From positions 744,001 through 808,000 of the forward strand of contig NZ_JAAIWM010000002.1 of assembly GCF_011008845.1 (NCBI RefSeq): a stretch of 64,000 nucleotides of DNA, in the 5' to 3' direction. The position numbers were made by a program, and so were the translations under genes. This document shows positions 52,085-62,377 of the stretch, piece after piece (the first letter of the stretch is position 1; each line of letters opens with the position of its first letter). This DNA is from Bacillus mesophilus (GTDB lineage: Bacteria; Bacillota; Bacilli; Bacillales; SA4). The notes beneath the pieces are model-generated. The model was not told the DNA's origin, did no database searches, and saw only the letters and a program-made list of their open reading frames with translations.

Positions 52085-54418
52085 CTAATTATTTTGTTGC
52101 TTTTCAACCAATTGGTCTTCTGTGATGAGTACGTCTCTTGGCTTGCTTCCTTTTTGTTCGGAGATAAAGCCTTGTTCTTCCATCATTTCGATTAGACGCG
52201 CTGCCCGGTTGTAACCAATTCTGAATCGACGCTGCAAACTTGATGAGGATGCTCCACCTTGATCAATGACGAATTCACAGGCTTCAAGAAATAGCTCATC
52301 TTCTTCTTGGATAAATGTATTTGCTTTTGAAAGTAACTCTTGTTGTTCAAATAAATATTCTGGTTTTTGCTGTGCTTTTGCAAATGAAACAGCTTTTTCG
52401 ATTTCTTGATCTGAAACGAAGTTGCCTTGTAGACGATATGGCTTAGAAGAGCCATTCTCTAAAAATAGCATATCCCCTTTACCTAATAACTTGTCAGCAC
52501 CAATTGAATCAATAATTGTACGCGAGTCTACTTGAGAAGAAACTGAAAAGGCAATTCTAGTTGGAATATTAGCCTTAATAAGCCCAGTTATAACATCCAC
52601 AGAAGGGCGTTGAGTGGCTAATAACAGATGAATTCCACATGCACGAGCTTTTTGAGCTATTCTACAAATGGATTCTTCCACGTCTCCTGGTGCGACCATC
52701 ATCAAATCAGCCAGCTCATCAATCACAATAACTAGAAATGGCATTTCTCCTGAAGGTTCATTATGTTCCCGAACAAGTTCATTGTATCTAGAAATATCCC
52801 TAACTCCTGTATGAGCAAATCTCTCATAACGTCTTTCCATTTCCTCAACCGCCCATTTTAGAGCGGCTGTTGCAGCCTTTACATCCGTAATAACAGGACT
52901 AACTAAGTGAGGAATCTCATTATATGGAGCTAATTCAACCATTTTAGGATCGATCAGTAAAAGCTTTACCTCACTTGGAGTAGCCTTATAAAGCAGGCTG
53001 ATTAACATCGCATTAATACAAACACTCTTACCAGAACCCGTTGCTCCTGCAATTAAGCCATGAGGCATCTTTTTCAAGTCCGTTACTATTGGCTTACCAG
53101 AAATATCTAGACCAAGAGCAACTGTTAAAGGTGATGGATTACCTCTAAATGCTTGACTACTAATGATTTCACTTAATAATACTGGTTTGCTTTTTTTATT
53201 CGGTACCTCAATTCCAATCGTGTTCTTTCCTGGAATGGGCGCCTCCATACGAATATCCTTTGCCGATAGCGATAATTTTATATCATCTGATAAATTTGTG
53301 ATCTTATTCACTTTTACTCCAGGCTCAGGGTGGACCTCAAATCTAGTAACGGAAGGACCTTGAGTAACATTGACCACCTTTGCCCTTACATTGAAATGAT
53401 GAAGAGTAAGGTCTAGTAGTTCCTGTTGTTCAATTAACCATTGATCATCAACATTCACATCATGCTTTGGCATCGTCAAGAAATGAAGTGGTGGAAATTG
53501 ATAATTCATTTTCCTCTGTTCTGATTTCTCGTTAGCTATGATCTGATGTTGCTTATCATTTTGGTTTATATTTTGATTGATACCTAGAATCTCTTCTTGC
53601 TTGATATCTTGGGAATCAACTTTATCACGCAACTTCTCTCGATCCTGTTTTAACATAACCACGTTAAAGGGAACATACCTTTTGGGTGAATTGGAAGATT
53701 CTTCTGGAGAGGTTTGTTTCAACTCTTCTTCCAATTCTTCTTGCGGTTCATTTTCATCAGACTCTAGCATTGCATCACTGATGTTTGTTGAGTCATACTG
53801 ATTGATATCCTCTGTATGTATAACCTCTTCGTTATAAGTTTGTTCTTCTGTATTTCCTTGGGACAAAGCTATCTCTTCCTGATCATGCCATTCAATCAAT
53901 TCATCTACTAATACATGATCGACATTTAGCTGAGATATGTCTTCTCGATCCATTTCATCTTGCAATAATAAAGAATTATTGAGATTCTCCGTTATTGGAG
54001 GTACGTATGAGGAAGATAATTCAAATTCTATAATAGCCTGTTGCTTCTCCTCTTTTAGCGTGCTGTGATAGCCGTGAACCGGAGACGGAACATCAGTCGC
54101 CTTAAATGCCTCCTTAGTTTTACTCTTACTAGCAACCTGTTTTTGTTTAATAGGTGTAGGTTTTGTTATTGGGGTGGCCCCCTCATTTTTCTTTCGTCTA
54201 GGTCTTCTATCAATATGTTTTTTTACCTCATCATCCGATATTAACGGAAAACGAAAATTCCCTTTTGGATATTGATAGCTAACTCTAGCACTCATACTAC
54301 CTTCTTCTTGTTGAAGGTTAAACTTAGAGGAACCTTTGTTAACTTGCGGTGTCTCCTCCTTTTTAGAAGATTCGTCACCAGCCATGAATTTATAAAAGCC
54401 TTTAATATATTTAAACAT
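52085..54418 (-). CDS. sftA: DNA translocase SftA
   Basis: A cytoplasmic FtsK-family ATPase that moves DNA away from the closing septum. It has 777 aa. The N-terminal ~330 residues are low complexity (Q/E/S/K-rich) without membrane helices, which distinguishes SftA from SpoIIIE. The motor has Walker A at Lys464 (AGATGSGKSVCINAM), LLLIDPKMVELAPY, and Walker B FLVIVIDELADLMM. The C-terminal winged-helix gamma domain, which reads DNA orientation sequences, is in GGASSSSLQRRFRIGYNRAA. It is downstream of ytpR in the same direction with a 268-bp gap. The B. subtilis name is ytpT. Confidence 0.94.
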   Translation of the reverse strand: MFKYIKGFYKFMAGDESSKKEETPQVNKGSSKFNLQQEEGSMSARVSYQYPKGNFRFPLISDDEVKKHIDRRPRRKKNEGATPITKPTPIKQKQVASKSKTKEAFKATDVPSPVHGYHSTLKEEKQQAIIEFELSSSYVPPITENLNNSLLLQDEMDREDISQLNVDHVLVDELIEWHDQEEIALSQGNTEEQTYNEEVIHTEDINQYDSTNISDAMLESDENEPQEELEEELKQTSPEESSNSPKRYVPFNVVMLKQDREKLRDKVDSQDIKQEEILGINQNINQNDKQHQIIANEKSEQRKMNYQFPPLHFLTMPKHDVNVDDQWLIEQQELLDLTLHHFNVRAKVVNVTQGPSVTRFEVHPEPGVKVNKITNLSDDIKLSLSAKDIRMEAPIPGKNTIGIEVPNKKSKPVLLSEIISSQAFRGNPSPLTVALGLDISGKPIVTDLKKMPHGLIAGATGSGKSVCINAMLISLLYKATPSEVKLLLIDPKMVELAPYNEIPHLVSPVITDVKAATAALKWAVEEMERRYERFAHTGVRDISRYNELVREHNEPSGEMPFLVIVIDELADLMMVAPGDVEESICRIAQKARACGIHLLLATQRPSVDVITGLIKANIPTRIAFSVSSQVDSRTIIDSIGADKLLGKGDMLFLENGSSKPYRLQGNFVSDQEIEKAVSFAKAQQKPEYLFEQQELLSKANTFIQEEDELFLEACEFVIDQGGASSSSLQRRFRIGYNRAARLIEMMEEQGFISEQKGSKPRDVLITEDQLVEKQQNN

Positions 54419-54655
54419 GCAACCACTCTTTCAAAAATAAAGTGAACTTTCTGTTAGTGCAAGTAATACAACAACGCCGCTAATCATTACTAAATTTATT
54501 AGAGGATTTTTCACACTAACCATTTACTAAAACTCCGCTGTAGATTTAGCTACCTTTTTGTCGGATAAAAGGTTTTCTCTTCTATTTTATCAAGAAATCT
54601 CGTACTTTGGGGAACAAATAATAATCCCATTTTAATAAACAACCAAAAAAACAAA

Positions 54656-54682
54656 AAACACTAGCAAGATAACTAGTGCTTT
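54656..54682 (-). terminator. Terminator of ytpR
   Basis: On the minus strand CACTAG, an 8-nt loop and CTAGTG are followed by TTTTTTG. Confidence 0.75.
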
Positions 54683-54686
54683 CTGT

Positions 54687-55298
54687 TTACTTAAACTCTT
54701 GTCCTACCACAAAACGATCTTCTAGAACAAGGATTCCTTTCTCTTCAGGAGCATTTGGTAGATCAAGCTCACGTGCAGAGCAAATCATTCCTGATGAAGC
54801 AATCCCTCTTAACTCTGCGTCCTTTATGATTAGGCCACTTGGCATAACTGCTCCTACTTTAGCAACTACCACTTTTTGCCCCTCATCTACATTTGGTCCC
54901 CCACAAACAATTTGAAGTACCTGCTCTCCAACATCCACCTTACAAACATTTAACTTATCAGCATCAGGATGCTTTACTTTCTCTGTTACCAAGCCTACTA
55001 CAAATTTAGGAGATAGATCTACCTCTAACGTTTCGTCCCATCCGTTTTGCTTTAACACATCTTGAATGGATTGGACTAACTCCTTAGTCAAAGCAACACT
55101 CCCAACATCAGTAAGCTTTATGTACGTGGACGCTTGGAATATATTATAGCCGACCGTTCCATTGGTTTCGCTATTAAAAATACGAGTGACGTTACCTTTT
55201 GTTTCAAAAGACTTTAATTCTCTGTTTACATCTTTTAATGCTATTAATAACGTATCGCTAATTCCTTCTTCATTGTAAAAAACGTTCATGTTCTTCAA
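54687..55298 (-). CDS. ytpR: tRNA-binding domain protein YtpR
   Basis: A 203-aa protein with an N-terminal DUF4479 domain (about 1-90) and a C-terminal tRNA-binding domain of the EMAP-II/PheT-N type ([58 protein letters not shown]). Such domains help tRNA handling in synthetases, but the role of the separate protein is unclear. The ATG overlaps the stop of ytpQ by 4 bp (ATGA), so translation is coupled. Confidence 0.93.
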   Translation of the reverse strand: MKNMNVFYNEEGISDTLLIALKDVNRELKSFETKGNVTRIFNSETNGTVGYNIFQASTYIKLTDVGSVALTKELVQSIQDVLKQNGWDETLEVDLSPKFVVGLVTEKVKHPDADKLNVCKVDVGEQVLQIVCGGPNVDEGQKVVVAKVGAVMPSGLIIKDAELRGIASSGMICSARELDLPNAPEEKGILVLEDRFVVGQEFK

Positions 55299-56101
55299 CC
55301 TTTCCTTGGCTTATTCTTCCCTAAAATGAAAATAGGTTCTAATTGACCATCTGCGTATAAAAAGGATAAAGCGGTGATTGGGACAAGTCCATTTGTGAAA
55401 AAGCTCATATTCATTTGCGCTAAAATATCATATCCGGTTTCATTTCGAATATCAGCAATAATAAGAACATCTTGGTGTGGTACTGCAACAGCCATTTTCC
55501 CTTGTACCTGTTGCTCATATTTATCTAATAATGATTCATTTAGAATTCTACTTGCATCATAGCCATCATTGGTATTCAAAAAGTAGAAAATGTTTCCGGC
55601 TACTTCATCCTCTTTCACTTTCACAGGTAGTGATCTTACATTAAAGGTGGCAATTTGTTTAATCTGCTCTGTTTGCCAACCTTCTTTAGCCATCATTTTC
55701 TCGTCAACTAATTTATAGGTTTTTCCTAGATCGACTGCATAATAAATTCTTGTTTCCGCTGTGTGTTCTGTAAAAAGGAGTTTTTTTCCCTCTTTCGTTT
55801 CAGTTGGAAACGACGTGGAACGAATAACGGGAAAAATTTGCTTTTCCTTACCTGTTAAGTCATCATTCCGTCGTAAAGCCAGCAACGACTCTTCTATATA
55901 ATAAATAACCTCGTCAATCGCTGCTTCCTTATTTACTTCCCATTTACTAATAATTCCTGGTAATGAAACGGTCACACCTTTATCAAATTCCTTATCAATC
56001 ACCTTTAATGTATCCTGCTTAGGATGATAGCTAGTCGACCAATCAGGGTTTGTTAGTCTTTCCTGTAACAGCTGCTTCATTTTTATACTTGTCATCTTCA
56101 T
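55295..56101 (-). CDS. ytpQ: DUF1444 protein YtpQ
   Basis: A 268-aa cytoplasmic protein of unknown function. The DUF1444 pattern is present: [20 protein letters not shown] near the N-terminus, [20 protein letters not shown] and the C-terminal [20 protein letters not shown]. It is the middle gene of ytpP-ytpQ-ytpR. The stop overlaps the ytpR start. The start follows GGAGGGAG with a somewhat long spacing. Confidence 0.92.
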   Translation of the reverse strand: MKMTSIKMKQLLQERLTNPDWSTSYHPKQDTLKVIDKEFDKGVTVSLPGIISKWEVNKEAAIDEVIYYIEESLLALRRNDDLTGKEKQIFPVIRSTSFPTETKEGKKLLFTEHTAETRIYYAVDLGKTYKLVDEKMMAKEGWQTEQIKQIATFNVRSLPVKVKEDEVAGNIFYFLNTNDGYDASRILNESLLDKYEQQVQGKMAVAVPHQDVLIIADIRNETGYDILAQMNMSFFTNGLVPITALSFLYADGQLEPIFILGKNKPRKG

Positions 56102-56128
56102 TTTGGTCTACTCCCTCCATGCAAGGCC

Positions 56129-56437
56129 TTACAATTTAGTTAAAAAATCCTCTATTTCTTCTTTCGTTTTACGGTCCTTACTAACAAACCTACCTACTTC
56201 TTCTCCAGATTTATATGCGATAAAGCTAGGAATACCAAAAACATCTAATTCAATACAAAGATCTAAAAATTGATCACGATCCACGTAATAAAAAGAGAAA
56301 TCAGTAAAAGAGTTTTCTAGTTCTGGCAGAACAGGTTCTATTACACGACAATCCGGACACCAGTCAGCGGAAAATAATAATACAGTATTTTCCTTAATAA
56401 TCTCTTTATACTGTTCTGTACTTTCTAGTTTCTTCAT
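56129..56437 (-). CDS. ytpP: Thioredoxin-like protein YtpP
   Basis: A 102-aa thioredoxin-fold protein. The start is the ATG at 56437 ([14 protein letters not shown]); the frame is open 31 codons upstream, but the homology begins here. The redox motif is WCPDC in [20 protein letters not shown], close to but different from thioredoxin's WCGPC; the cis-proline is in [18 protein letters not shown]. It is the first gene of the ytpPQR operon. Reduction of bacillithiol-linked proteins has been suggested for the family but is not shown. Confidence 0.92.
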   Translation of the reverse strand: MKKLESTEQYKEIIKENTVLLFSADWCPDCRVIEPVLPELENSFTDFSFYYVDRDQFLDLCIELDVFGIPSFIAYKSGEEVGRFVSKDRKTKEEIEDFLTKL

Positions 56438-56572
56438 CAAACTTTCACTCCTCTTAGACAACACTCTAGTTTCTATATTATATCTGTACCTGCTATTCAT
56501 TACAAAATTATCGACTTGTAAAAGAAACACAACAATTCGTTCCCAGACTAAAATGTAAGGTCACCAAAAAAC

Positions 56573-56603
56573 AGAAAACCCTAGTATCCACTAGGGTTTT
56601 AAT
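56573..56603 (-). terminator. Rho-independent terminator of the lipoprotein gene
   Basis: On the minus strand AAAACCCTAGT, a 4-nt loop and ACTAGGGTTTT are followed by CTGTTTTTTGG. Confidence 0.85.
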
Positions 56604-57091
56604 CTTACAGAGTTAGCGATAAGCATCATTTTTTCAGCACTTTCAGCAATTTTACTTTTATCCGTCACGGTTGTTAGTTTAGTCCCACCTACACCAACGA
56701 CGACCTCATATTGTTCTTCTTCAATTTCGTAAACAAGGATAAAGCCAAAACTATCTTCATTTTCATAAGTTTTATTAAGTAAATACTGTTCATCAAGTAA
56801 GGATGATTCATATAGGATACGACTAGTCTTTTCTTCGAAGGCATTTACAAAAAGAATATAAGCTTGGTTACCTTCGGTTAAGATAATATTAAATTCATCG
56901 GAGCTTTCTGGTTCGATGGAATCAGGAAGAAAATACGTAAACTCATCTTCTTCAATGTTTACTCCCTTTGGTCCTGCTTCAAAAGCCTCATTCGTTACAA
57001 TTTCTGTTTCCGCAAGTTGATCCTCAATAGTTGCACATCCTACCAAAAATAGAATGGCAAATGTTATATATATAAGTTTATAATTTCTCAC
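56591..57091 (-). CDS. Predicted lipoprotein of unknown function
   Basis: A 166-aa protein starting at GTG 57091 (MRNYKLIYITFAILFLVGC); GGGGGAT is the ribosome-binding site and the upstream ATG overlaps it. The lipobox FLVGC places Cys19 at the lipid attachment site. The mature part is acidic, with beta-like segments (EDEFTYFLPDSIEPES, NIILTEGNQAYILFVN, DSFGFILVYEIEEEQYEVVV). I do not recognise a domain. It is a single gene between ytoQ (divergent) and ytpP. Confidence 0.8.
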   Translation of the reverse strand: MRNYKLIYITFAILFLVGCATIEDQLAETEIVTNEAFEAGPKGVNIEEDEFTYFLPDSIEPESSDEFNIILTEGNQAYILFVNAFEEKTSRILYESSLLDEQYLLNKTYENEDSFGFILVYEIEEEQYEVVVGVGGTKLTTVTDKSKIAESAEKMMLIANSVRLKP

Positions 57092-57248
57092 TAGAATCCC
57101 CCTTATATCATACACACACTCTTCTATAATAACTCTATTAAAAACAATGTTTCAAGTATAAATATAAGATTGTAAAAGTTCATTATGATAATATTATAGT
57201 GAAAAACAATACAAGCCTAACCTACAAAAAATAGGAGGATTGAATCAT

Positions 57249-57683
57249 ATGGAATTAGTTGTATATTTAGCTGGGGAAATTCATAGTAACTGGAGAGAAG
57301 AAATAAAGGAAAAGTCTAAAGGCCTTCCCTTAAAGTTCGTAGGACCTATGCTAGACCACGATCGCTCAGATCATATAGGCGAAGAGATAATTGGAAAACA
57401 ATTATCTAGCATTCACAAAGATGAAGCTGCTTCTGCTATTAATAACTTGAGAACAGAACTTCTGTTGGGCAAGGCAGACGTTGTCATTGCACTGTTTGGG
57501 TCCAAATATAAGCAATGGAATACAGCTATGGATGCTAGCAAAGCACTTACCTTACAAAAACCACTCATACTGGTCCGTCCTGAGGATCTTCATCACCCGC
57601 TTAAAGAATTATCTAATAAGGCCAATGTCACTGTTGAAAACGTCGATCAGGCAATACAAGTCTTAAAATATATATTTGAATAA
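57249..57683 (+). CDS. ytoQ: YtoQ family protein
   Basis: A 144-aa cytoplasmic protein. The start is the ATG at 57249 after AGGAGG; a TTG further upstream overlaps the site. It shows VVYLAGEIHSNWREEI at the N-terminus and LLGKADVVIALFGSKYKQWNTAMDA, a pattern of the nucleoside 2-deoxyribosyltransferase-like fold. The family function is unknown. Confidence 0.93.
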   Translation: MELVVYLAGEIHSNWREEIKEKSKGLPLKFVGPMLDHDRSDHIGEEIIGKQLSSIHKDEAASAINNLRTELLLGKADVVIALFGSKYKQWNTAMDASKALTLQKPLILVRPEDLHHPLKELSNKANVTVENVDQAIQVLKYIFE

Positions 57684-57909
57684 AAGGTTCCAATTAAAAC
57701 TACATAGATAAATCTTAGAACAGTCCAACAGGAAAGAGGGGCTGTTTCTTTTTATAGATGAATGAATGGTTAGAAATAAAATAGGCTATTAAAAATATCG
57801 AATAATAGGCTATGCAGAAAAATGGAGCAATAATTTTATTTAAAATGAATGGTTTCTATTCAATTGGTCATGTTATTACCAACAAATCCGTTCCGGAGGG
57901 GGTCTGTTA
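57684..57909. other. Gap between ytoQ and the membrane protein
   Basis: A possible terminator (GAACAGTCC and GGGGCTGTTTC, about 57718-57752, followed by TTTTT) lies near the left end. The 10-mer AATAGGCTAT is repeated at 57780 and 57804. No ORF is seen. Confidence 0.4.
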
Positions 57910-58278
57910 ATGTTAACCGAAGATCAGATATATTTCTTTGGTGATATCCTTTTCTATGGTTTAGACCTTTTAATTTACACGATGCTGATTGGTCTCATAA
58001 TTTGGATGTTTACAAAGGAAGCAAAGGAAGTTAGAAGAGAACGAAATCAAATGATGAAGGAAAAAGGTTATAGTGGAGTCATGCTTGAAGGATTTCGTAC
58101 ATTGATTAATCCTAGACTTCTACTTCAAGAAATAAAAAAGACCCATCTTGAAATGAAACAAGGCTCCAAACTTCGTTATTATTCTATATGGCTAGCAGTA
58201 CCGACTATTTTTATATACTTTCTATTTCTGTTTTTATATATTCAATTTCTTGGACCATGGCTATTACGTACTATATAA
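57910..58278 (+). CDS. Small integral membrane protein, 122 aa
   Basis: It starts MLTEDQIYFFGDILFY after GGAGGGGG. There are two clear helices: DILFYGLDLLIYTMLIGLIIWMFT near the N-terminus and WLAVPTIFIYFLFLFLYIQFL near the C-terminus. The cytoplasmic loop between them is basic and charged (KEAKEVRRERNQMMKEKG). The family is unknown; it is on the opposite strand from the DUF84 gene. Confidence 0.7.
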   Translation: MLTEDQIYFFGDILFYGLDLLIYTMLIGLIIWMFTKEAKEVRRERNQMMKEKGYSGVMLEGFRTLINPRLLLQEIKKTHLEMKQGSKLRYYSIWLAVPTIFIYFLFLFLYIQFLGPWLLRTI

Positions 58279-58341
58279 ATAAAGGGATATGTAAATATCC
58301 CTTAAAACCGTGTTCATGTTTTCTAGCTTTGAGCAATTTTG

Positions 58342-58860
58342 TTAGCTAGAATGGTTATTTTTATAAAATTGGTATTGTCCTGCTAGAAGCTTAACAATAT
58401 GCGCAAACATCTCCTTACGGTTCACAAGGTCACCTGTAAAAACTCCGATTGCACCTTCAAGCTTTCGAACATCTCTTTTCTTCGCAAAAGCATCCATAAC
58501 AGGTCCTAATTCTTTACCATTTCGTAATTCATAGGCTACCTCTTCTGGTAAACGAATTCTGGCACCTCCTGCAACAGTCAAGAAGCCAAACCGATCAACT
58601 AATGCTCCCCAGTTACATAGATAAAGTCCAGAAGACATCTCGACAACGCCGCCTTCCAATCCAATCCCAAGCTCCGTTTCCCCTAATTCCATTGCATGAC
58701 GCGCACGGTTACTAGCACCCTCTAACGTTTCTTCATCTGTGAAAGGTTGATCTGACACATTAGAAGGTACAGGAAGGCTTTTCACTTCACTATTTTCAAA
58801 TATACTTTTAATAGCCTCAACCTTAGCAAAATTGGTTGAGCCAACAGTTATCGTCATCAT
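58342..58860 (-). CDS. DUF84 protein, probable inosine/xanthosine triphosphatase
   Basis: A 172-aa protein of the YjjX/DUF84 family, which hydrolyses damaged purine nucleotides such as ITP/XTP in E. coli and related species. Conserved motifs: GSTNFAKVEAIKSIFE at the N-terminus, DEETLEGASNRARHAMEL, GLEGGVVEMSSGLYLCNW and GGARIRLPEEVA. The start is the first ATG, 11 bp after AGGAGG, with a second ATG 3 bp later. ytoP lies upstream with a terminator-like palindrome between. The activity is inferred from the family. Confidence 0.85.
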   Translation of the reverse strand: MMTITVGSTNFAKVEAIKSIFENSEVKSLPVPSNVSDQPFTDEETLEGASNRARHAMELGETELGIGLEGGVVEMSSGLYLCNWGALVDRFGFLTVAGGARIRLPEEVAYELRNGKELGPVMDAFAKKRDVRKLEGAIGVFTGDLVNRKEMFAHIVKLLAGQYQFYKNNHSS

Positions 58861-58913
58861 TTTTAGGTAATCCTCCTATTTGATTGTGGAATGCATTGAC
58901 TTTTTATAACAAA

Positions 58914-58943
58914 TGAAAAAGAGAAGCCATGGCTTCTCTTTTC
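58914..58943. terminator. Palindromic terminator after ytoP
   Basis: AAAAAGAGAAGCC (58916-58928) and GGCTTCTCTTTT (58931-58942) form a near-perfect stem. The minus strand ends in TTTTTC. Confidence 0.8.
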
Positions 58944-58950
58944 CCCATCA

Positions 58951-60024
58951 TTAGCTATTCTGGCGAATCGAATCTACTGTAGCTTGATCTGTAGATTTAA
59001 CTAGCTTTACTAATAGCTCTTTTGCAGCAGCATAATCATCAACATGAACAATAGATGCCGCGGTATGAATATAACGTGAACAAATTCCAATAACAGCTGA
59101 AGGAACTCCTTCATTGGCAGTATGTACACGACCTGCATCTGTGCCACCTTGAGAAATAAAATACTGATAAGGAATCTTATTAGCTTCGGCTGTATCTAAT
59201 ATAAACTCTCTCATTCCACGGTGCGTTACCATAGAACGATCATAAATTCGTAATAATGCACCTTTTCCTAGCTGTCCAAATGCCTGCTTATCACCGGACA
59301 TATCATTAGCTGGACTCGCATCAAGAGCAAAGAAGATATCTGGATTAATCATCGTCGCTGCTGTCTGAGCACCTCGTAATCCTACTTCTTCCTGGACAGT
59401 TGCTCCTGAATAAACGATGTTAGGTAAAGTCTCATCTTTAACCTCTTTCAGTAATTCAACTGCTAGTCCACAACCATAACGATTATCCCATGCTTTGGCT
59501 AAAACCTTCTTTGGATTCGCCATAGGTGTAAAAGGACAGATTGGGACAATTTGTTGACCTGGCTTAATTCCAATTTTAAGTGCATCCTCTCGGTCATCTG
59601 CACCAATATCAATAAGCATATTTTTAATATCCATTGGCTTGGAGCGCAAAGATTCTTCTAGTAGATGTGGAGGAATCGATCCAATTACACCCACAACCGG
59701 TCCGTTAGAAGTGACAATATGTACACGCTGTGCAAGTAATACCTGACTCCACCAGCCACCTAGAGGTTGAAAGCGAATCATTCCATTATCAGTAATTGAA
59801 GTGACCATAAATCCAACCTCATCCATATGGCCTGCAATCATAACCTTTGGTCCGTTCTCTTTACCTCTCTTTACGCCAAAAATACTACCAAGTCGATCCT
59901 GAATAATCTCGTCCGAGTATTTCTCTAGCTCTGAACGCATGAATTTTCTAACCTCATGTTCATTACCAGGCGTCCCCGGAAGCTCTGTTAAAGTGCGAAA
60001 CAACTGTAATGTATCTTCCCTCAT
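58951..60024 (-). CDS. ytoP: M42-family metallopeptidase YtoP
   Basis: A 357-aa co-catalytic zinc aminopeptidase that forms large particles in related species. Metal ligands and the catalytic base are seen in [43 protein letters not shown] and [11 protein letters not shown], with the final histidine in [11 protein letters not shown]. It starts [20 protein letters not shown] after GGGGGAT. The substrate range is not known; the family is often annotated as glutamyl aminopeptidase or cellulase-like, which I would not trust. Confidence 0.93.
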   Translation of the reverse strand: MREDTLQLFRTLTELPGTPGNEHEVRKFMRSELEKYSDEIIQDRLGSIFGVKRGKENGPKVMIAGHMDEVGFMVTSITDNGMIRFQPLGGWWSQVLLAQRVHIVTSNGPVVGVIGSIPPHLLEESLRSKPMDIKNMLIDIGADDREDALKIGIKPGQQIVPICPFTPMANPKKVLAKAWDNRYGCGLAVELLKEVKDETLPNIVYSGATVQEEVGLRGAQTAATMINPDIFFALDASPANDMSGDKQAFGQLGKGALLRIYDRSMVTHRGMREFILDTAEANKIPYQYFISQGGTDAGRVHTANEGVPSAVIGICSRYIHTAASIVHVDDYAAAKELLVKLVKSTDQATVDSIRQNS

Positions 60025-60201
60025 TTTGTAAATCCCCCTTAATATTTCGAAATACTAAATATCTCTACCCCTTATTTTACAGAAATACATTCAGTCTTTC
60101 CAGTTCAAATTCAGTCTATTGGATTAAAGCATAAACTGGTTTATACTGTGTATAGTATATAAAAGCATTGTTTTTTAATACGAAAGGAGGACTGAAAAGT
60201 T

Positions 60202-60513
60202 ATGCGTCTTGGTAACTTTTTAGCTGGAGTTGCGGTTGGTATACTCGGTACATATGCGATTCAAAAGTTTATGCCTTCATATATTTCATCAGATCAAGCA
60301 TTAAAGCTTGTAAAGCAAGAGTTTAAAAAGCAAGGTCCTATCGATGGTTCATGGATTCATATGGAGCCAGAAACCATCGAGAGAAACAACATTTCCTACC
60401 GTGTTTATAAAGGTGGTATTTCGCGAATGTCGGATCATGAACCTGAACAGCTAGAGTTTTTAGTAAATGCAGAAAATGGAACAATCATTGATGTTTATAA
60501 ATTATCCATTTAA
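60202..60513 (+). CDS. ytzB: PepSY-domain membrane protein YtzB
   Basis: A 103-aa protein with a short N-terminal hydrophobic anchor (MRLGNFLAGVAVGILGTYAI) followed by a PepSY domain with SSDQALKLVKQEFKK and the conserved IDVYKLSI end. PepSY domains are thought to inhibit proteases or modify secreted factors. The start follows AGGAGG. It is convergent with ytnP and stands alone, the arrangement of B. subtilis. Confidence 0.9.
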   Translation: MRLGNFLAGVAVGILGTYAIQKFMPSYISSDQALKLVKQEFKKQGPIDGSWIHMEPETIERNNISYRVYKGGISRMSDHEPEQLEFLVNAENGTIIDVYKLSI

Positions 60514-60533
60514 TGTCCTACACTTGTAGGGCA

Positions 60534-61376
60534 TTATTTTTTACGATCTATTTGGTCAATTACTTCACCATTACTATTCCACTTAATTGCTCGATAAATA
60601 GCATCATGATAAAAAGTAAACCAGACCTGATCATTTAATCCTATGTCCATATAATGTTTCTTTGATGTGATGGATTGCATAGGATAATCATCGTAAGCCA
60701 TTACCCATAGTGCATTTTGATGTGCGTGTGTAGGCAGTAGATCAGCCATATGTATGACTTTCTCCCCTTCACTTTCAATCGTAACAATGGCATGCCCATC
60801 ACTATGACCACCAGTATGTATCATTTTAATTCCTTCAATCACTTCATGATCCGTTTTAAAGGTCTGCACATTCTCCTGAATGCTTTCCCTATTCTCTTTC
60901 CAGTATGTATTTTGAGAGCGTATATTTGGTTCTCTCATCTCATCCCACTCCGTTTGTGAGACAAATATGGTAGCGTTCTCAAAAGTAGGTACTAGCTTAT
61001 CATCTACCCACTTTGTTAGTCCACACACATGATCAAAATGCATATGTGTCATCAAGACAAGGTCAATGTCCTTCGTTGTTAACCCCAACTGTTGTAACGA
61101 TTGTTCAATCGATGACTCCTCGAGCACGCCAAAGTTTCGTTTTAGTTTTTCAGACATGCGGTTGTTACCAATTCCCGCCTCAATTAAAATATTCTTATCT
61201 CCGTTTTGAATCAAAATAGGATCTGTACGAAGTTCGATTTGGTTTTTCTCATTAAAAGGGTATTTCTTGGACCAAAGAGGTTTAGGGACCACCCCAAACA
61301 TTGCACCACCATCTAAGTGCGTAACTCCACCATTCAGCCATGTTAGGGTCAACTTTCCTACTTTTAAAGTTTCCAC
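60534..61376 (-). CDS. ytnP: Metallo-beta-lactamase-fold lactonase YtnP
   Basis: A 280-aa metallohydrolase that in B. subtilis opens the lactone ring of N-acyl-homoserine lactones and related signals (quorum quenching). The zinc motif is HMHFDHVCGL in LVLMTHMHFDHVCG; HTGGHSDGHA and MADLLPTHAHQ supply further ligands. It starts METLKVGKLTLTWLNGG after AGGAG. It is convergent with ytzB, close to trmB. Confidence 0.92.
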   Translation of the reverse strand: METLKVGKLTLTWLNGGVTHLDGGAMFGVVPKPLWSKKYPFNEKNQIELRTDPILIQNGDKNILIEAGIGNNRMSEKLKRNFGVLEESSIEQSLQQLGLTTKDIDLVLMTHMHFDHVCGLTKWVDDKLVPTFENATIFVSQTEWDEMREPNIRSQNTYWKENRESIQENVQTFKTDHEVIEGIKMIHTGGHSDGHAIVTIESEGEKVIHMADLLPTHAHQNALWVMAYDDYPMQSITSKKHYMDIGLNDQVWFTFYHDAIYRAIKWNSNGEVIDQIDRKK

Positions 61377-61426
61377 TTAATCACTCCTTTATAGTTCATT
61401 ATGCTAGTAATAACTTCTTTATGAAA

Positions 61427-61466
61427 AACAAAAGGCGCAAGGCGCCCGTTGGATGCTGGAGCTAGT
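61427..61466. repeat. Short internally deleted copy of the multi-hairpin repeat
   Basis: AACAAAAGGCGCAAGGCGCCC followed closely by GATGCTGGAGCTAG. It retains both ends of the element at 20079-20266, but the ~150 bp between them is missing. Confidence 0.6.
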
Positions 61467-61515
61467 TAACTACAACATCGTAAAGACCATATAGATAGTA
61501 ATTCTGATATTATAA

Positions 61516-61543
61516 AAAAAATCCTGCCTAAAGCAGGATTTAA
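61516..61543 (-). terminator. Rho-independent terminator of trmB
   Basis: On the minus strand AATCCTGC, a 5-nt loop and GCAGGATT are followed by TTTTTT. It overlaps the trmB stop region. Confidence 0.9.
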
Positions 61544-62181
61544 TTACGGAATTGAGCTTCTGCTCTGTATATTCGGTTTCCTTTGTTAGCGAATTTTTCT
61601 TCATACTCAGTCATAATATTTCCTTCAAACGTACTGTTATGAAGATCCAAACTAACAAATTTCAAAAGAAGTTGATATTGTGAAAAGCTTGTTAATGAAT
61701 ATTCAAACAAACCTTGATTATCTGTTTTAAAATGTATTTCGCCATTCTTAACTAGAATACTTTCATACAGCTTTAAATAGCTCTCATAAGTTAGGCGTCT
61801 TTTTTCATGTCTATTTTTTGGCCAAGGATCGGAAAAATTCAAATATACGCGATCGACTTCTCCTGAATCAAAAATATCTAATAAATCCTCTGCATTTACA
61901 TTAAGTAATTTAACATTGGGTAGTGGATCTTCAAGAATACGATCTAGAGCCCCTACAATAACACTAATTTGTAGCTCTATTCCAATATAATTTATTTCTG
62001 AATTGGCTTTAGCCATACCTGTTACAAATTTCCCTTTACCTGTCCCTACTTCGATGTGGATCGGGTGATTATTTCCAAAGACATCGTGCCATTTTCCTTT
62101 ATGTTCAGTTGGGTTTTGAATTACATAAGCAGAATGTTCAACTAGCTTATCTTTGGCCCACGGTTTGTTGCGCAGACGCAT
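61540..62181 (-). CDS. trmB: tRNA (guanine46-N7) methyltransferase TrmB
   Basis: Adds a methyl group to G46 of tRNA. It has 213 aa from the ATG at 62181 ([16 protein letters not shown]), preceded by GAAGAGGAAGTG; a longer frame begins in the divergent gene. SAM motif [15 protein letters not shown], motif [16 protein letters not shown] and the final [16 protein letters not shown] are intact. It is divergent from ytzH, as in B. subtilis, where trmB, ytzH and ytmP cluster. Confidence 0.97.
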   Translation of the reverse strand: MRLRNKPWAKDKLVEHSAYVIQNPTEHKGKWHDVFGNNHPIHIEVGTGKGKFVTGMAKANSEINYIGIELQISVIVGALDRILEDPLPNVKLLNVNAEDLLDIFDSGEVDRVYLNFSDPWPKNRHEKRRLTYESYLKLYESILVKNGEIHFKTDNQGLFEYSLTSFSQYQLLLKFVSLDLHNSTFEGNIMTEYEEKFANKGNRIYRAEAQFRN

Positions 62182-62377
62182 GATTACACTTCCTCTTCTA
62201 CAAAAAATATTCAAACTAAACAATATCATGAATTTGCTTGCGGTTGCAACAAAAGGTTCGCTTCCAAAAGCAAAAACAATAAACAGCCAGATAATAGGTC
62301 TGGCTGTAATTAGTCAGTATAAAAAGTCGATAAAAACACACGATAAGATAGTAAATTTAATCAAGGATGTGAAAACA

